The notes below the pieces were generated by a model. It was given only the letters and a program-made list of their open reading frames with translations, was not told the origin of the DNA and did no database searches. The translations under genes were made by a program, and so were the position numbers. A stretch of DNA of 64,000 nucleotides from Cladopsammia gracilis (Eukaryota; Cnidaria; Anthozoa; Scleractinia; Dendrophylliidae), in assembly GCA_022457155.1 (NCBI GenBank), contig JAJGOT010000090.1, positions 952,001 to 1,016,000 of the forward strand. The letters are read 5' to 3'. Shown here piece after piece: positions 48,856 through 57,784 of the stretch; positions within the stretch are counted from its first letter, which is position 1; the number at the start of each line of letters is the position of its first letter.

Positions 48856-51800
48856 AAAATGGTAACATTAACATTGGGCCAATGATGTAGGGCTCTGGCT
48901 ACCTGAATATTGGGCCAATAAAGATAGGCTCTGGCTACATTAACATTGGGCCAATGAAACTGGGCTCTGGCTAAATTAATATTGGGCCAATGATGTAGGA
49001 CTCTGGATACATTAACATTGGGCCAGAAATGTAGGCCTCTGGCTACCTGAATATTGGGCCAATGATGTAGGCCTCTCGCTGTATTAATATTGGGCTAATG
49101 AAGCTGGACTCTGTCTACATTAATATTGGGCCAATGATGTAGGCCTCTAGCGGATTAATATTGGGTCAATGAAGTTGGGCTCTGGCTACATTAATATTGG
49201 GCCAATGATGTAGGGCTCTGACTGCATTAATGAAGTTGGGCTCTGGCTACATTAATATTGGGCCAATGATGTAGGCCTCTTGCTGCATTAATATTGGGCC
49301 AATGAAGTTGGGCTCTGTACATTAATATTGGGCCAATGAAGTTGGGCTCTGGTTACATTAATATTGGGCCAATGCTGTAGGGCTCTGGCTGCATTAATAT
49401 TGGGCCAATAAAGTTGGGCTCTGGCTACATTAATATTGGGCCAATGAAGTTGGGCTCTGGCTACATTAACATTGGGCCAATGCTGTGGGGCTCTGGCTGC
49501 ATTAACATTGGGCCAATGAAGTTGGGCTCTGATTACATTAATAATGGGCCAATGAAGTTGGGCTCTGCTACATTAATATTGGGCCAATGAAGTTGGGCTC
49601 TGGCTACATTAATATTGGGCCAATGCTGTAGGGCTCTGGCTGTATTAATATTGGGCCAATGAAGTTGGGCTCTGGCTACATTAATATTGGGCCAATGAAG
49701 TTGGGCTCTGGCTACATTAATATTGGGCCAATGCTGTAGGGCTCTGGCTGCATTAATATTGGGCCTATGAAGTTGGGCTCTGGCTACATTAATATTGGGC
49801 CAATGATGTAGGCCTCTTGCTACAATAATATTGGGCCAATGAAGTTGGGCTCTGGCTAAATTAATGTTGGGCCAATGCTGTAGGGCTCTGGCTACATTAA
49901 TATTGGGCCAATGAAGTTGGGCTCTGGCTACATTAATATTGGGCCAATGAAGTTGGGCTCTGGCTACATTAATATTGGGCCAATGAAGTAGGGCTCTGGC
50001 TAAATTAATATTGGGGCTATGAAGCTGGGCTCTGTTACATTAATATTGGGCCAATGCAGTTGGGCTCTGGCTACATTAATATTGGGCCAATGCTGTAGGG
50101 TTCTGGCGGCATTAATATTGGGCCAATGAAGTTGGGCTCTGGCTACATTAATATTGGGGCAATGCTGTAGGACTCTGGCTGCATTAATATTGGGCCAATG
50201 AAGTTGGGCTCTGCTACATTAATATTGGGCCAATGAAGTTGGGCTCTGGCTACATTAATATTGGGCCAATGCTGTAGGGCTCTGGCTGCATTAATATTGG
50301 GCCAATGAAGTTGGTCTCTGGCTACATTAACATTGGGCCAATGAAGTAGGGCTCTGGCTAAATTAATATTGGGGCAATAAAGCTGGGCTCTGCTACATTA
50401 ATATTGGGCCAATGAAGTTGGGCTCTGGCTACATTAATATTGGGGCAATGAAGCTGGGCTCTGGTACATTAATATTGGGCCAATGCTGTAGGGTTCTGGT
50501 GGCATTAATATTGGGCCAATGAAGTTGGGATCTCACTGCATTAATATTGGGCCAATGAAGTTGGGCTCTGGCTACATTAATATTGTGCCAATGAAGTTGG
50601 GCTTTGCTACATTAATATTGGGCCAATGAAGTTGGGCTCTGCTACATTAATATTGGGCCAATGAAGTAGGGCTTTGGCTAAATTAATATTGGGGCAATGA
50701 AGCTGGGCTCTGGCTACATTAACATTGGGCCAATGAAGTAGGGCTTAGGCTACATTAATATTGGGCCAATAAAGTTGAGCTATGTCTACATTAATATTGG
50801 GTCAATAAAGTTGAGCTATGGTTTGAAGACAATCTTTTTATGGGTGCTAATTTACATTATTATCCAGGGTTCGAAATTTACTTCTATGTCCAGTTGCCCC
50901 TGGGGCAACCACAAGACTTGGTTTGGTTGCCCATAGAATAGTTTGGTTGTCCAAGCTCTTGCCCCAGTTGCGTTCAAGCCAAGAAACTAATACAGGCAGC
51001 CAAATAGTGAGTTTTATTGATTTTCACAAGAAAATGAAATAAAAATGCAGTTAACTGTATTCTTAGAGTTGTTTTAGTCCATTAGTCACGCAAACCTTAA
51101 TAATATTATAAAAATCAACACACATTACAGTATTGTAACAGGAAAAAACTTGGAAGTTGGAACCTCACATAAATGAACACTTCTTATAAACCGTCTGCAA
51201 TAAGTACAAAACATAGCGTTTTCTTTCACGTGAAATTCCAGCCAGGGTCTTCCAGTCTTCCACGACTCATGAAACATAGGAAATCTTTTTTTGAGCTTTC
51301 TTGCGCCTCGGCTAATTCTGCTGTAGATTTTGAGACACCCGTAGCATTGCTTTGATCGCCACCATCCTTCACTTTCTCACGGCTGACGTAGCTGAAGAGG
51401 CTCATATTTTAAATTAAGATTATTAAACAAAGAATCACATGAAACAGTTTTAACCGAGAACGGATAAACAACATGGTGCAAGTATTAAAATTGCCATCGT
51501 ACTTCAGGGAACAAACGTCGGAACAAACATGGCGGCATCACAGAGCAGATCGCAATAGTGCATCATGGACTACATTTACAGATTATATGCCAACCACTGG
51601 TTAAAGCACAACAGGCTCATTCAGATTAATAATGTTGTGCAAAACGAAGAGTTGGGCAGAGAAAAGCCTTCCAACGGTACATGATATTCGTATTTACTTT
51701 CGACTAACTTTTAGGTATTGATAACTCTTCAGACAAAAAGCTGTTATATTTATTCAACTTTATTAATAGGGACTAGTGCCATGCCAGATTTGGTTGCCCA

Positions 51801-54800
51801 AGGGGCAACCACACAGCACAATTTGGTTGCCCCATCGTAATTTTGGTTGTCCGGGACAACCGGACAACCGTTAATTTCGAACCCTGTTATTATCTCAGCA
51901 GATAAAACCAAATTTTAGAGGTATTAAGTAATGATCCGCACAAGAAGGAAAGTGCTAGCGGCAATGCATGATGGAATGTCAACTTTTTTTCTTGTTACAA
52001 CTAGTGACCTCATTGGCCTAGACTCAAATACCACTAAAAAGTTAAGGTTTAAGGTGCATTTTGTCTGATTTTTTAAAGGTTTCAAGTAATTTGAGACCCA
52101 ATCCCACAACATGCAATTTTTAAAAGAAATTGTATTTGAGGAAGTTTATCAAAGAAACAAAATTGTTAGTTTCTACTATTCTGATTGGTTATAAAAAGCA
52201 CGAACATTTCTTAAAATTTATTTGACACAAATGGATTTTCTTTATTTTTATACTGAAATATAATAATGAACCATCAGCCCCTCCTCCATTCTTGAACTCA
52301 AAGAAATTCTATGCGAGAAAGAGCCAATGCTGCAGAACAATGAAGTTTACTGTAGTTCTTATGTGGAGCATTACTTAACAGCTAGGCATTACATTAACAG
52401 GGATGTTAAGCCAAATTCTCATATCTAACATAAAAAAATGCATGGTGACCACTAAGGAGAATTGACATTTCAACCTTAAACTCACCTTGCTCTGGTCTCC
52501 ACAACAGAGATTATCTGTGGGTGGCAATTCTTGTCCACCAAGAACTTTGGTTTCTTGTTGTATCTATGATAAAATTGAGAAAGAAACAGTTTTCAAAAGT
52601 TAAAACAGAACCATAGAAAAGCACTGATGAAAAACACAATGTGTTATGGTAAGAAAGAGATGTAGCCAAACAATGTAATTCAATATCAACAATACATCAT
52701 GATTTACTGCTTCAGATACGCAAACGAGGTCTGAAAACCGGTAAGCATTTTAAAGGTCAGGTCTGAAAACAGGTATGAAAAAATGGTGTAGTTTGGTCTA
52801 AAATAGAGTCAAAAGAGAAGAAAGGGGGTTTAACAAATTAAAAAATTCTTGCTCACTATTAGAGAGGGGAGGGGGGAGCTTTTTTGAGGGGGGTTTAATA
52901 GAGGATTTAGGGTATATAAATTACTTTCTTCTTACCTGTAGCAGAGTGCCATGGCCTCAGCTGCAGATGTAGCTTCATCCAAAAGCGATGAGTTAGCAAT
53001 ATCAAGACCTGTCAGATCACAGACCATTGTCTGAAAATTCAACAGAGATTCAAGCCGTCCCTGTGCCAGTTCAGGTTGGTAGGGTGTATAGGGCGTCGTC
53101 CTGAGGAGATACATGAAGAATAGAAGTGATGCAATGATCCACATTTAACTCAAGCCGGGGATTCCCTTGTTTTCCAACCATCCCAGATGTTCCCAATATT
53201 TGATGGAACTGAATAATGTGGTTATATATGAAATAAATCATAATTATGCAAGTTACGTAAACTGCGGGTGAAACATATTGAGTGATAGATGTGATCCTCA
53301 CAGAGATCTAATCAACTTGATCAGTTAAAAGTTGGTTATGTATTAACATCTGCATGCCAGCAACAGCCAATTTTGCCACCTACAGGCAATGATCTGCCGC
53401 TTTACTGTATTCTGTGTGACACTAATATTCCCCAGGAGCCCTTTGGACTTCTTCCTTTTTGCCTCCATGTACTACAATGTACTCCGTTTATGTTGCCTAT
53501 TACTGTGAAACATTTTGAGAGGACTACATAGAATAAATTTCAACTGACATACTTATAACCCTTTAACTACCAAGAGTGCCAAAGAAAAATATTCATATAA
53601 AATCCCAAATTTCATTTTGTGAAATAATGAAAAATAAATGGTACCATGCAAAAGAACTGCCACAGAGGTTTCATTTGAATGGTCATACCATAAGATTTCG
53701 TCAACAGACTCAAAAGTTAGAACTACACATGTTCTAGTTAAAATGATCGACCGATGGAGCGTAATAAATAATGTGAAATAATGAAAAATAAATGGTACCA
53801 TGCAAAAGAACTGCCACAGAGGTTTCATTTGAATGGTCATACCATAAGATTTCGTCAACAGACTCAAAAGTTAGAACTACACATGTCTATGTTTATATGA
53901 TCGACCGATGGAGCGTATAACGAAACCACGAGTTCGCAACCTGATCTGAGAGGAACTGGCACCAGTAAACAAAATGGCAGGTGAACACCATGGAGAACGC
54001 CATGGAGCTCTAAACGTTACAAAGCTTACTTGATTTGGCCTATTTCTGAGAGGAATTTTAACCTACATGTACAATAGAGTACCGAAGTGTGACGTCTCAA
54101 AAAATGAAATTTGGGAAATTATGGGATTTGATTAGATATCCGGAAAGGGCATGACGAAAAATGCCGCTTGCCAAAAATCAGCATCTTATTGCAATTTGGG
54201 GGTGAGATATTGGCACCGTTATGCTCTGATGACTCCATACCAACCCTACTAATTTTGCCTTAAACCAAGAAAAAATTAGTAGCCAGGGTTTGTATGGAGT
54301 CTTGGGAACATAAAGGGCCAATATCTCGCCCCCAAATTTCACTAGGATGCTGATTTTTGGCAAGCAGGCATTTTTCGTCATGTCCTTTCCGAATATCTAA
54401 TCAAATCCCATAATTTCTCAAATTTAGTTTTTGTGATGTCATCACTTCAGTACTCTATTGGGTAAAATTTTTTATTTTTTTTATGATCTGAGTTGATCCA
54501 AGTTGATCCATTCAAACTTTTGTACCTGCCTCTCCATAATTGACTCTGGGAGTGAAAGCGTTAAGCTAAAACTAAGCCACATACCATCCAGGATTTTCCA
54601 AAATATTTCTCAAGATTGTTGTGGGCACATGACAATCATAGTAACCCATACCAATATACGATCTCCAAACTTGATTGTGCTTAGCTATTTGCCGCAATTT
54701 CTCCAAGAGATCTGTTTCACCTAGAAATGTATTAGATAACAATCATGTCTTAGTACAGCTAATTCAAAGTGTGAAGCTTACAGGCATGCAAGTTAAGGTG

Positions 54801-56792
54801 TTTCTCCCCTAAAAGTGATGCTGGTGTCAGATTTTCACTTCATGGGTACAAGGATCCAAAGTAGATAGTTTACAAGGCATAATGTTAGTTTCTAAAGAAA
54901 CTGTGATGCTGCATTGGCATGATGGGGGAGTGAAACACAAAATCCTTGGTTTTATCAACAGAACTGAGTTGTTAAGGCAAATTGGCAACTGTAAAAAGTT
55001 TCTGTCAAAAGCTGACGTTAAATTGTTAAAGTGCCTGGTTCTTGATGATCTGAGTCAAGGGACACAAAAGAATTTATGTGTAAAGTGAAAGTTCACTAAG
55101 AACATCTGTGAAACGGTCTGGCCCCTAAACAAAACTCAATGTTTTCCCCCACACCCTCAGGTAACAAACATCTGGTAATCTTGACAAATGTCCCTGGGTT
55201 CCTGTGGGTGTACCAGGGGTGACAACCTTCGCCTGGTCATTTGAATTCCAATTAATGCTAACCCAGGATTAAAACTTAACTGAGGATTGAATTTCTCTTG
55301 TTGGAAATGTTTTCAAAAGCTACACATGAAGACAAATCAAAGTTGAAACTATTAAATGGGCAAAAATATATATTTTTTAAATCTGCAAAACTGGAATCAA
55401 AATTGATGCTAACCCTAGGTTAGCTTAATTGCGCTTTGAACAGCCCGGCCCTGAGGCCCTGGGCCAGGCTGTTCAAAGCGCGGTTAAGCTAACCCAGGGT
55501 TAGCATCAATTTTGATTCCAGTTAAATAATTAATCAATGGAGATTTTTCCAAAGTATTTTTGCCCTTTAGTTCGTTTCTGACTTGTCTTCACATGTAACT
55601 TATAATTAGCTTTTCAAAACACTTCTAACAAGAGAAATGAAATCCTCGGTTAAGTTTTAATCCTGGGTTAGCATTAACAGGCTTTCGAACAACCGGGCCC
55701 TGGAGAAAACCACTGATTCGTACATAAGCCACAAAAAAGTTCTATTGAACATATAAATGCACAGGACATTTAAAATATATTATGGAATTTTATGATACAT
55801 GTTTCTCTTATAAAACTAATTAAAAGCATGACAAGAATTAAAAAAAAAATGATTAAAGGAAGCCATTCTATTTGTATGAGGTTGAACGTTACGTGACAAA
55901 ATCGAACCTGGTGTGACATCACGTCATTGATTGGCTACAAGAAAATTTCCGATTACAAAAAATATAACGCAACTCTGGAACGTTCCAACACAAAATGTCT
56001 ATCGTTGAAACATTCAAGTCCCAACATACAGTTAATGTTATTTTTAGGGCTGAAATCATGAAACTCAATATTAATATTATGATGTTTATTTCTTCGCGAT
56101 TGTGGTTAACTCTTTCCGGCGTTGTTTGCGTAATTTCCCGGCACCATGAAACTTCGCCTTTGAAGCGCAAATCGAAAAATCATAATCACAATTCTATTAT
56201 TTTTGTTAAGCTGAGATTTCATTCACATTCCTGGAGTATTTTGGGATTTTATGTATTCTTTCCTTCTGGCTTCAAATTGAGTTATGCAAGCTTTCAGAAA
56301 TGTAACATCATTTGCGATTTATTAGGATGCTTCCATTAAGATTTAAACTTATAATCAAAACTTACTGAGTGCTTCATCAAGATCGAGATCTTTGGAAAAC
56401 TTGATTACGGAAGGCAATGTCTTGTCGATCAACTCATCTATATTCTGAAAAGAAAATGATTCCAATATTAGCAAGCTTTCATTAAATTAGAATGCCATAA
56501 AAATGGCAGTGTGACATGGCGTCTTGAATTGACGATTTATAATATTTACCTGTAAATTTAAAGTTCGTAACATTTCTTTCTCTTCCATGGCGTCTGGACC
56601 AATATGTCGACATGTAAACGCATCTTTAGGTGCCGCGATCTGATCTAAACTAAATTTCTGGCTAGAGCTAGAAGAATAACGCTGCAGCGTAGTAGAAGCG
56701 GCGAGGGATCTCGATTGCGATGGCAAATCAATTGTCTTCCACAACTTGCTTGCGTAAACCCGGCGACCCGCGCGAAAAGCAGTGCGATACAT
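32270..56792 (-). CDS. GLDC: Glycine dehydrogenase (decarboxylating), mitochondrial P-protein, 24 exons
   Basis: P-protein of the glycine cleavage system: a pyridoxal-phosphate enzyme that decarboxylates glycine and passes the aminomethyl group to the lipoyl arm of H-protein in the mitochondrial matrix. I rebuilt 24 exons by matching the family and checking splice sites and phase; joined length 3075 nt, 1024 residues plus stop (human about 1020). Residues 1 to about 45 are Arg/Ser-rich and nearly free of acids, a mitochondrial presequence. Conserved blocks include [68 protein letters not shown] and the cofactor site [16 protein letters not shown], where Lys759 should bind the cofactor. Both N- and C-terminal halves are complete and no key block is missing. 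An in-frame ATG 14 codons upstream (56,834) is possible, but MYRTAFRAG begins the better presequence. All introns are GT-AG except intron 8 (GC-AG). Confidence 0.97.
32820..32900 (-). CDS. GLDC: GLDC exon 23
   Basis: 81 nt, [20 protein letters not shown] and EVAAFPA. Donor GCC/GTAAGT. Confidence 0.95.
32986..33189. mobile_element. piggyBac-like MITE with TTAA flanks (GLDC intron 22)
   Basis: Starts CCCTTTAACTCCC and ends GGGAGTGAAGGG, with TTAA at 32,982-32,985 and 33,190-33,193. CCC-type ends and TTAA duplication fit piggyBac. Related copies are at 37,648, 42,352 and 53,559. Confidence 0.75.
33213..33277 (-). CDS. GLDC: GLDC exon 22
   Basis: 65 nt, [20 protein letters not shown]. Ends in phase 0. 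Confidence 0.94.
33780..34030 (+). pseudogene. Non-LTR reverse transcriptase fragment (GLDC intron 21)
   Basis: A plus-strand frame reads [20 protein letters not shown] then QKLNTF, typical of the region just after the active site in Jockey/CR1/RTE-like reverse transcriptases. The match fades on both sides. A dead insertion antisense to GLDC. Confidence 0.5.
34205..34535. repeat. Interspersed repeat with GGGTATGTGCC motif, copy 1
   Basis: About 330 bp shared with 36,473-36,800: matching phrases include GGGTATGGTTTTCAA, GGGTATCATTTACCGGGAAA and CAGCTGAACATGGT-like text, ending in a C-rich run. Non-coding repeat family of unknown class. Confidence 0.7.
34729..34836 (-). CDS. GLDC: GLDC exon 21
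   Basis: 108 nt, [20 protein letters not shown] and [12 protein letters not shown]. Donor TAT/GTAAGT. Confidence 0.95.
35333..35428 (-). CDS. GLDC: GLDC exon 20
   Basis: 96 nt, [20 protein letters not shown] and [10 protein letters not shown]. Donor ATG/GTAACC. Confidence 0.94.
35531..35606 (-). CDS. GLDC: GLDC exon 19
   Basis: 76 nt, [20 protein letters not shown]. Ends in phase 1. Confidence 0.94.
35931..36170 (-). repeat. Two partial tandem copies of GLDC exon 18
   Basis: Downstream of exon 18 in intron 18, about 134-bp units repeat the sequence for [20 protein letters not shown] and, in the first copy, LAHATK plus the donor GTGAGTACACAGT. The far copy lacks the exon end. Neither copy has the exon's own acceptor, so they are probably non-functional, but one keeps an intact donor and open frame. 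Confidence 0.85.
36180..36363 (-). CDS. GLDC: GLDC exon 18
   Basis: 184 nt, [18 protein letters not shown] to [16 protein letters not shown] and LAHATK. Acceptor CTGCAG, donor AAG/GTGAGT. Its 3' two thirds and donor are repeated twice just downstream (35,931-36,170). Confidence 0.95.
36473..36800. repeat. Interspersed repeat with GGGTATGTGCC motif, copy 2
   Basis: Second copy of the family at 34,205-34,535, bounded by a G run on the left and a C run on the right, suggesting inverted GGGGGGG ends. Confidence 0.7.
37153..37617 (-). CDS. GLDC: GLDC exon 17 (cofactor-lysine exon)
   Basis: 465 nt, the longest exon. Holds [35 protein letters not shown] and [19 protein letters not shown]; Lys759 in NLHK is the expected cofactor-binding residue. 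Donor AGT/GTAAGT. Confidence 0.97.
37648..37905. mobile_element. piggyBac-like MITE, internally duplicated and truncated
   Basis: Starts CCCTTTAACTCCCAAGAG after TTAA (37,644-37,647). The segment GCAAAAGTACTG to ACTCAAAAGTTAGA occurs twice in tandem. The right terminus is missing. Confidence 0.65.
38057..38199 (-). CDS. GLDC: GLDC exon 16
   Basis: 143 nt, [32 protein letters not shown] and CFQPN. Ends in phase 2. Confidence 0.95.
38256..38683. mobile_element. 428-bp TA-flanked DNA element (GLDC intron 15)
   Basis: Begins CAGTTAAACGATCC and ends TTCCACTG with TA on both sides (38,254-38,255; 38,684-38,685). Internal text AGTGGCCACTTAGGAGAGGT is typical of CAGTGGAAC-type Tc1/pogo-like MITEs. 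The ends are only imperfect inverses. Confidence 0.5.
39038..39079 (-). CDS. GLDC: GLDC exon 15 (42 nt)
   Basis: Very short exon, [14 protein letters not shown], completing the invariant [10 protein letters not shown] block. Acceptor TCTTAG, donor ATG/GTAAGT. Confidence 0.95.
39679..39804. mobile_element. 126-bp palindromic MITE with TAGA flanks (GLDC intron 14)
   Basis: TGTTGTAGTTCAATTTT at the left is inverted at the right, with a further paired block CCTTGGTTCAATTTTGATTT. TAGA flanks both ends (39,675-39,678; 39,805-39,808). Confidence 0.7.
40086..40271 (-). CDS. GLDC: GLDC exon 14
   Basis: 186 nt, ends the N-terminal half: [20 protein letters not shown] then [14 protein letters not shown]. 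Donor TTG/GTATG. Confidence 0.96.
40876..40956 (-). CDS. GLDC: GLDC exon 13
   Basis: 81 nt, [20 protein letters not shown]. Donor ACT/GTAAGT. Confidence 0.93.
41000..41207. mobile_element. 208-bp MITE with ATA duplication (GLDC intron 12)
   Basis: Left GGGACCTTTAGATTTTAG and right, inverted, GGGAACTTTAGTTTGGAC, both followed inward by GATTGAGTACAAGTAC. ATA flanks at 40,997-40,999 and 41,208-41,210. Confidence 0.75.
41549..41635 (-). CDS. GLDC: GLDC exon 12
   Basis: 87 nt, [20 protein letters not shown]. Donor ACT/GTAAGT. Confidence 0.93.
41764..41819 (-). CDS. GLDC: GLDC exon 11
   Basis: 56 nt, [18 protein letters not shown]. Donor AAG/GTACCG, ends in phase 0. Confidence 0.94.
42224..42329 (-). 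CDS. GLDC: GLDC exon 10
   Basis: 106 nt, [19 protein letters not shown] and [14 protein letters not shown]. Donor AAG/GTAACT. Confidence 0.95.
42352..43354. mobile_element. piggyBac-like MITE, split by a nested element
   Basis: Reverse-oriented copy of the 32,986 family: starts CCCTTTCACTCTCTGAG, ends GTTAAAGGG, and contains ACTTTTGAGTTTGTTGATGA in between. Interrupted at 42,496-43,289 by another element. Confidence 0.6.
42496..43289. mobile_element. 794-bp element with TTAA flanks, nested
   Basis: GGTGGCTGAACACAGTTT at the left is inverted at the right (AAACTGTGTTCAGCCACC), and TTAA flanks both ends (42,492-42,495; 43,290-43,293). No transposase. TTAA again suggests a piggyBac-type mobiliser. 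Confidence 0.8.
43556..43681 (-). mobile_element. SINE 3' fragment (GLDC intron 9)
   Basis: Matches the body of the SINE at 14,074-14,373 (GGATGGGATGCCAGTGCATC, GGTACCCATTTAT, GGGTGGAGA, AGACCAGG) but lacks the tRNA-like promoter part. Confidence 0.65.
43922..44018 (-). CDS. GLDC: GLDC exon 9
   Basis: 97 nt, [20 protein letters not shown]. Acceptor TTGCAG, donor CAG/GTAACT, ends in phase 0. Confidence 0.95.
44210..46000. repeat. GACT/CAGT-based repeat tracts with a 112-bp higher-order unit
   Basis: In GLDC introns 7 and 8, 44,215-44,400 is rich in CAGT and 44,940-46,000 in degenerate GACTGACTGATT. Between about 45,500 and 45,900 a 112-bp unit (containing GAGTGATCAATTGACTGTTG and CATACCGACTGGCTGATTGA) repeats three to four times. 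Exon 8 lies between the two tracts. Pyrimidine-rich C/CCA stretches fill 44,570-44,810. Confidence 0.8.
44417..44507 (-). CDS. GLDC: GLDC exon 8 (GC donor)
   Basis: 91 nt, [15 protein letters not shown] through PGRMVGVTR. The donor reads ACAAG/GCAAGT, a GC-AG intron with otherwise perfect donor consensus. No GT in the right phase is nearby. Confidence 0.93.
46106..46217 (-). CDS. GLDC: GLDC exon 7
   Basis: 112 nt, [18 protein letters not shown] and [10 protein letters not shown]. Donor TTG/GTGAG, phase 1. Confidence 0.95.
46643..46967. repeat. 32-bp minisatellite, about 10 units (GLDC intron 6)
   Basis: Unit GATTGGTTCATTGGATTGTC followed by TGCGTCTGTTGT. Units are nearly identical. Each carries GATTGG, the reverse of a CCAAT box, once or twice. 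Confidence 0.9.
47521..47683 (-). CDS. GLDC: GLDC exon 6
   Basis: 163 nt, includes [19 protein letters not shown]. Ends in phase 0 at NAK; donor AAG/GTGAAC. Confidence 0.95.
48470..48745. repeat. Copy of the central part of the 25,201-26,859 element
   Basis: Shares long phrases with 26,050-26,340 (ACACTTTCTCACAAGTCTTG, CACACCGCAGACTTTAGACA, CATGAAATCCTCCTATCAAT). It lacks the GGGATTGGTC ends, so it is a partial or solo copy. Confidence 0.7.
48781..48816. repeat. TA microsatellite
   Basis: About 15 TA units with one C interruption, just before the 36-bp satellite. Confidence 0.9.
48870..50822. repeat. 36-bp satellite array, about 54 units (GLDC intron 5)
   Basis: Unit ATTGGGCCAATGAAGTTGGG followed by CTCTGGCTACATTAAT. 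Units alternate between TGAAGTTGGGCTCT and TGCTGTAGGGCTCT forms, hinting at a higher-order pattern in places. Each unit has ATTGG and CCAAT facing each other around one G. Confidence 0.95.
50865..51886. mobile_element. 1022-bp hAT-type non-autonomous transposon (GLDC intron 5)
   Basis: Ends CAGGGTTCGAAATTTAC and, inverted, CAGGGTTCGAAATTAACGG, flanked by a perfect 8-bp duplication TTATTATC (50,857-50,864; 51,887-51,894), diagnostic of hAT. On the minus strand at about 51,130-51,401 there is a remnant of a transposase N-terminus: [14 protein letters not shown], and one frame over [20 protein letters not shown], which is a TTF-type zinc-finger start. The catalytic domain is gone. Confidence 0.9.
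52486..52563 (-). CDS. GLDC: GLDC exon 5
   Basis: 78 nt, [20 protein letters not shown]. Donor AAG/GTGAG. Followed by the largest intron, 4.8 kb, which holds the 36-bp satellite and the hAT element. Confidence 0.94.
52936..53100 (-). CDS. GLDC: GLDC exon 4
   Basis: 165 nt, [18 protein letters not shown] through [15 protein letters not shown]. Donor CAG/GTAAG. Confidence 0.96.
53559..54560. mobile_element. piggyBac-like MITE, with internal duplication and a nested palindrome
   Basis: Starts CCCTTTAACTACCAAGAG and ends GACTCTGGGAGTGAAAGCG before TTAA. A segment of about 151 bp is duplicated in tandem (about 53,621-53,770 and 53,771-53,925, nearly identical). The palindromic MITE at 54,072-54,460 sits inside. 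Confidence 0.65.
54072..54460. mobile_element. 389-bp full palindromic MITE
   Basis: CAATAGAGTACCGAAGTG at the left is inverted at the right end, and the arms pair through CCAAAAATCAGCATC and ATGACTCCATAC-type blocks. A related copy is at 60,713-60,953. Confidence 0.75.
54585..54720 (-). CDS. GLDC: GLDC exon 3
   Basis: 136 nt, includes [16 protein letters not shown] and [11 protein letters not shown]. Donor ATG/GTATG, ends in phase 2. Confidence 0.95.
55248..55704. mobile_element. Head-to-head pair of GCTAACCC-type MITEs
   Basis: AATGCTAACCCAGGATTAAA on the left is inverted near 55,655-55,680, and the centre (55,440-55,490) is itself inverted: GCGCTTTGAACAGCC against GGCTGTTCAAAGCGC around GGCCCTGAGGCCCTGGGCC. 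The whole forms a large hairpin, best read as two fused copies. Confidence 0.7.
56366..56444 (-). CDS. GLDC: GLDC exon 2
   Basis: 79 nt, [16 protein letters not shown]. Acceptor TTTCAG, donor TCA/GTAAG, ends in phase 1. Confidence 0.9.
56550..56792 (-). CDS. GLDC: GLDC exon 1
   Basis: 81 codons: presequence ([18 protein letters not shown]), then the mature start [20 protein letters not shown]. Donor CAG/GTAAAT, phase 0. The following intron is only 105 bp. Confidence 0.93.
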
Positions 56793-57118
56793 GGTTAATT
56801 GTACGATCTGGAAAATATAACTTAATTTCGTCACAAACTGAACGTTTATCGCGGAGAAACTGTTGGTTCAGTTGTGCTGGTAAAAAGAACCACTTGCGAC
56901 ACCCGATTTCAATTTATGGGGTCTATGGACAAATATGGAAAGACCCTTTCTGCAAATATGGTAGCAACATATTCCCACATGACCACAACATGAATTTATC
57001 ACGCACACTTGACAAAAGAACATTGAAAAATGCTGATCAGATGCCAAAAGAACACATTTGTGATCTCAAGATGAAAGCCTGGTTTTTATCAGCGACATAA
57101 GTACAAGCACAAGAATAA

Positions 57119-57253
57119 GCGGAAGCATAATGGCGCTGATGTCCAGTGAAAACGGGCCCGATTTTAGCATAAGCGGCATCATTAAAGTTATTAAAGATCG
57201 ACTCTTATGCTCAGTTATGTCAGGCCTGTTTTCGCTGGACATAAGCACTTCCG
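57119..57253. mobile_element. Small palindromic element upstream of GLDC
   Basis: GGAAGCATAATGGCG and TGTCCAGTGAAAACGGGCC pair with GGCCTGTTTTCGCTGGACA and GCACTTCCG. About 330 bp upstream of the GLDC start codon. Confidence 0.6.
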
Positions 57254-57390
57254 TTTGTGTTTCATATGCCGCTAGTGAAAACCTGGGTCAAGTGCATGTG
57301 AAAATCAAACAAAAGTTTTTTTTTTTAAATTTCGTGACTGATATGAAACAGTGAGTGATAGTACTGTAGCTGGATTTGGAACAGATGGAA

Positions 57391-57451
57391 TACTCGCGCG
57401 AGTTATTTCATTCGCGCGACTTCTCGCGAGTTAAAGTACTTTGGCGGGAAA
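57391..57451. promoter_or_regulatory. CpG-rich motif cluster with palindromes and an E2F-like site
   Basis: Within 61 bp: CTCGCGCGAG, TCGCGCGA, CTCGCGAG (all palindromes) and TTTGGCGGGAAA at 57,440-57,451, a textbook E2F consensus. It lies about 600 bp upstream of the GLDC ATG in otherwise CpG-poor DNA. It could serve GLDC or an unseen divergent transcript. Confidence 0.4.
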
Positions 57452-57784
57452 TCGGAAATTGAACGGCCTGGAGTACGAGTTGATTAAAGAAAATAAAAAG
57501 CCAACATAATAAAAAAATACAGTTGTGCAAAGAGTGCTAAAAAATGTAATCACTTTTCTATAACCATAAAATTGGGCAACAAAATTTAACATGTAGCTAT
57601 TACAGTTCATTTTTCCCTGTTTTGATCAGAGAAGCAAATTGTTATCAGTGCAGTCTAGTAACATTTAATTCATTGTAATCTGTTTATTACGATTGCTTTA
57701 GTTTGTTGTTCATTCGTTAACTTTCTATTTAATCTTACGCTTTTGCAATACTGTAATGACTTACAGTATAAAACCCGGCAATAC

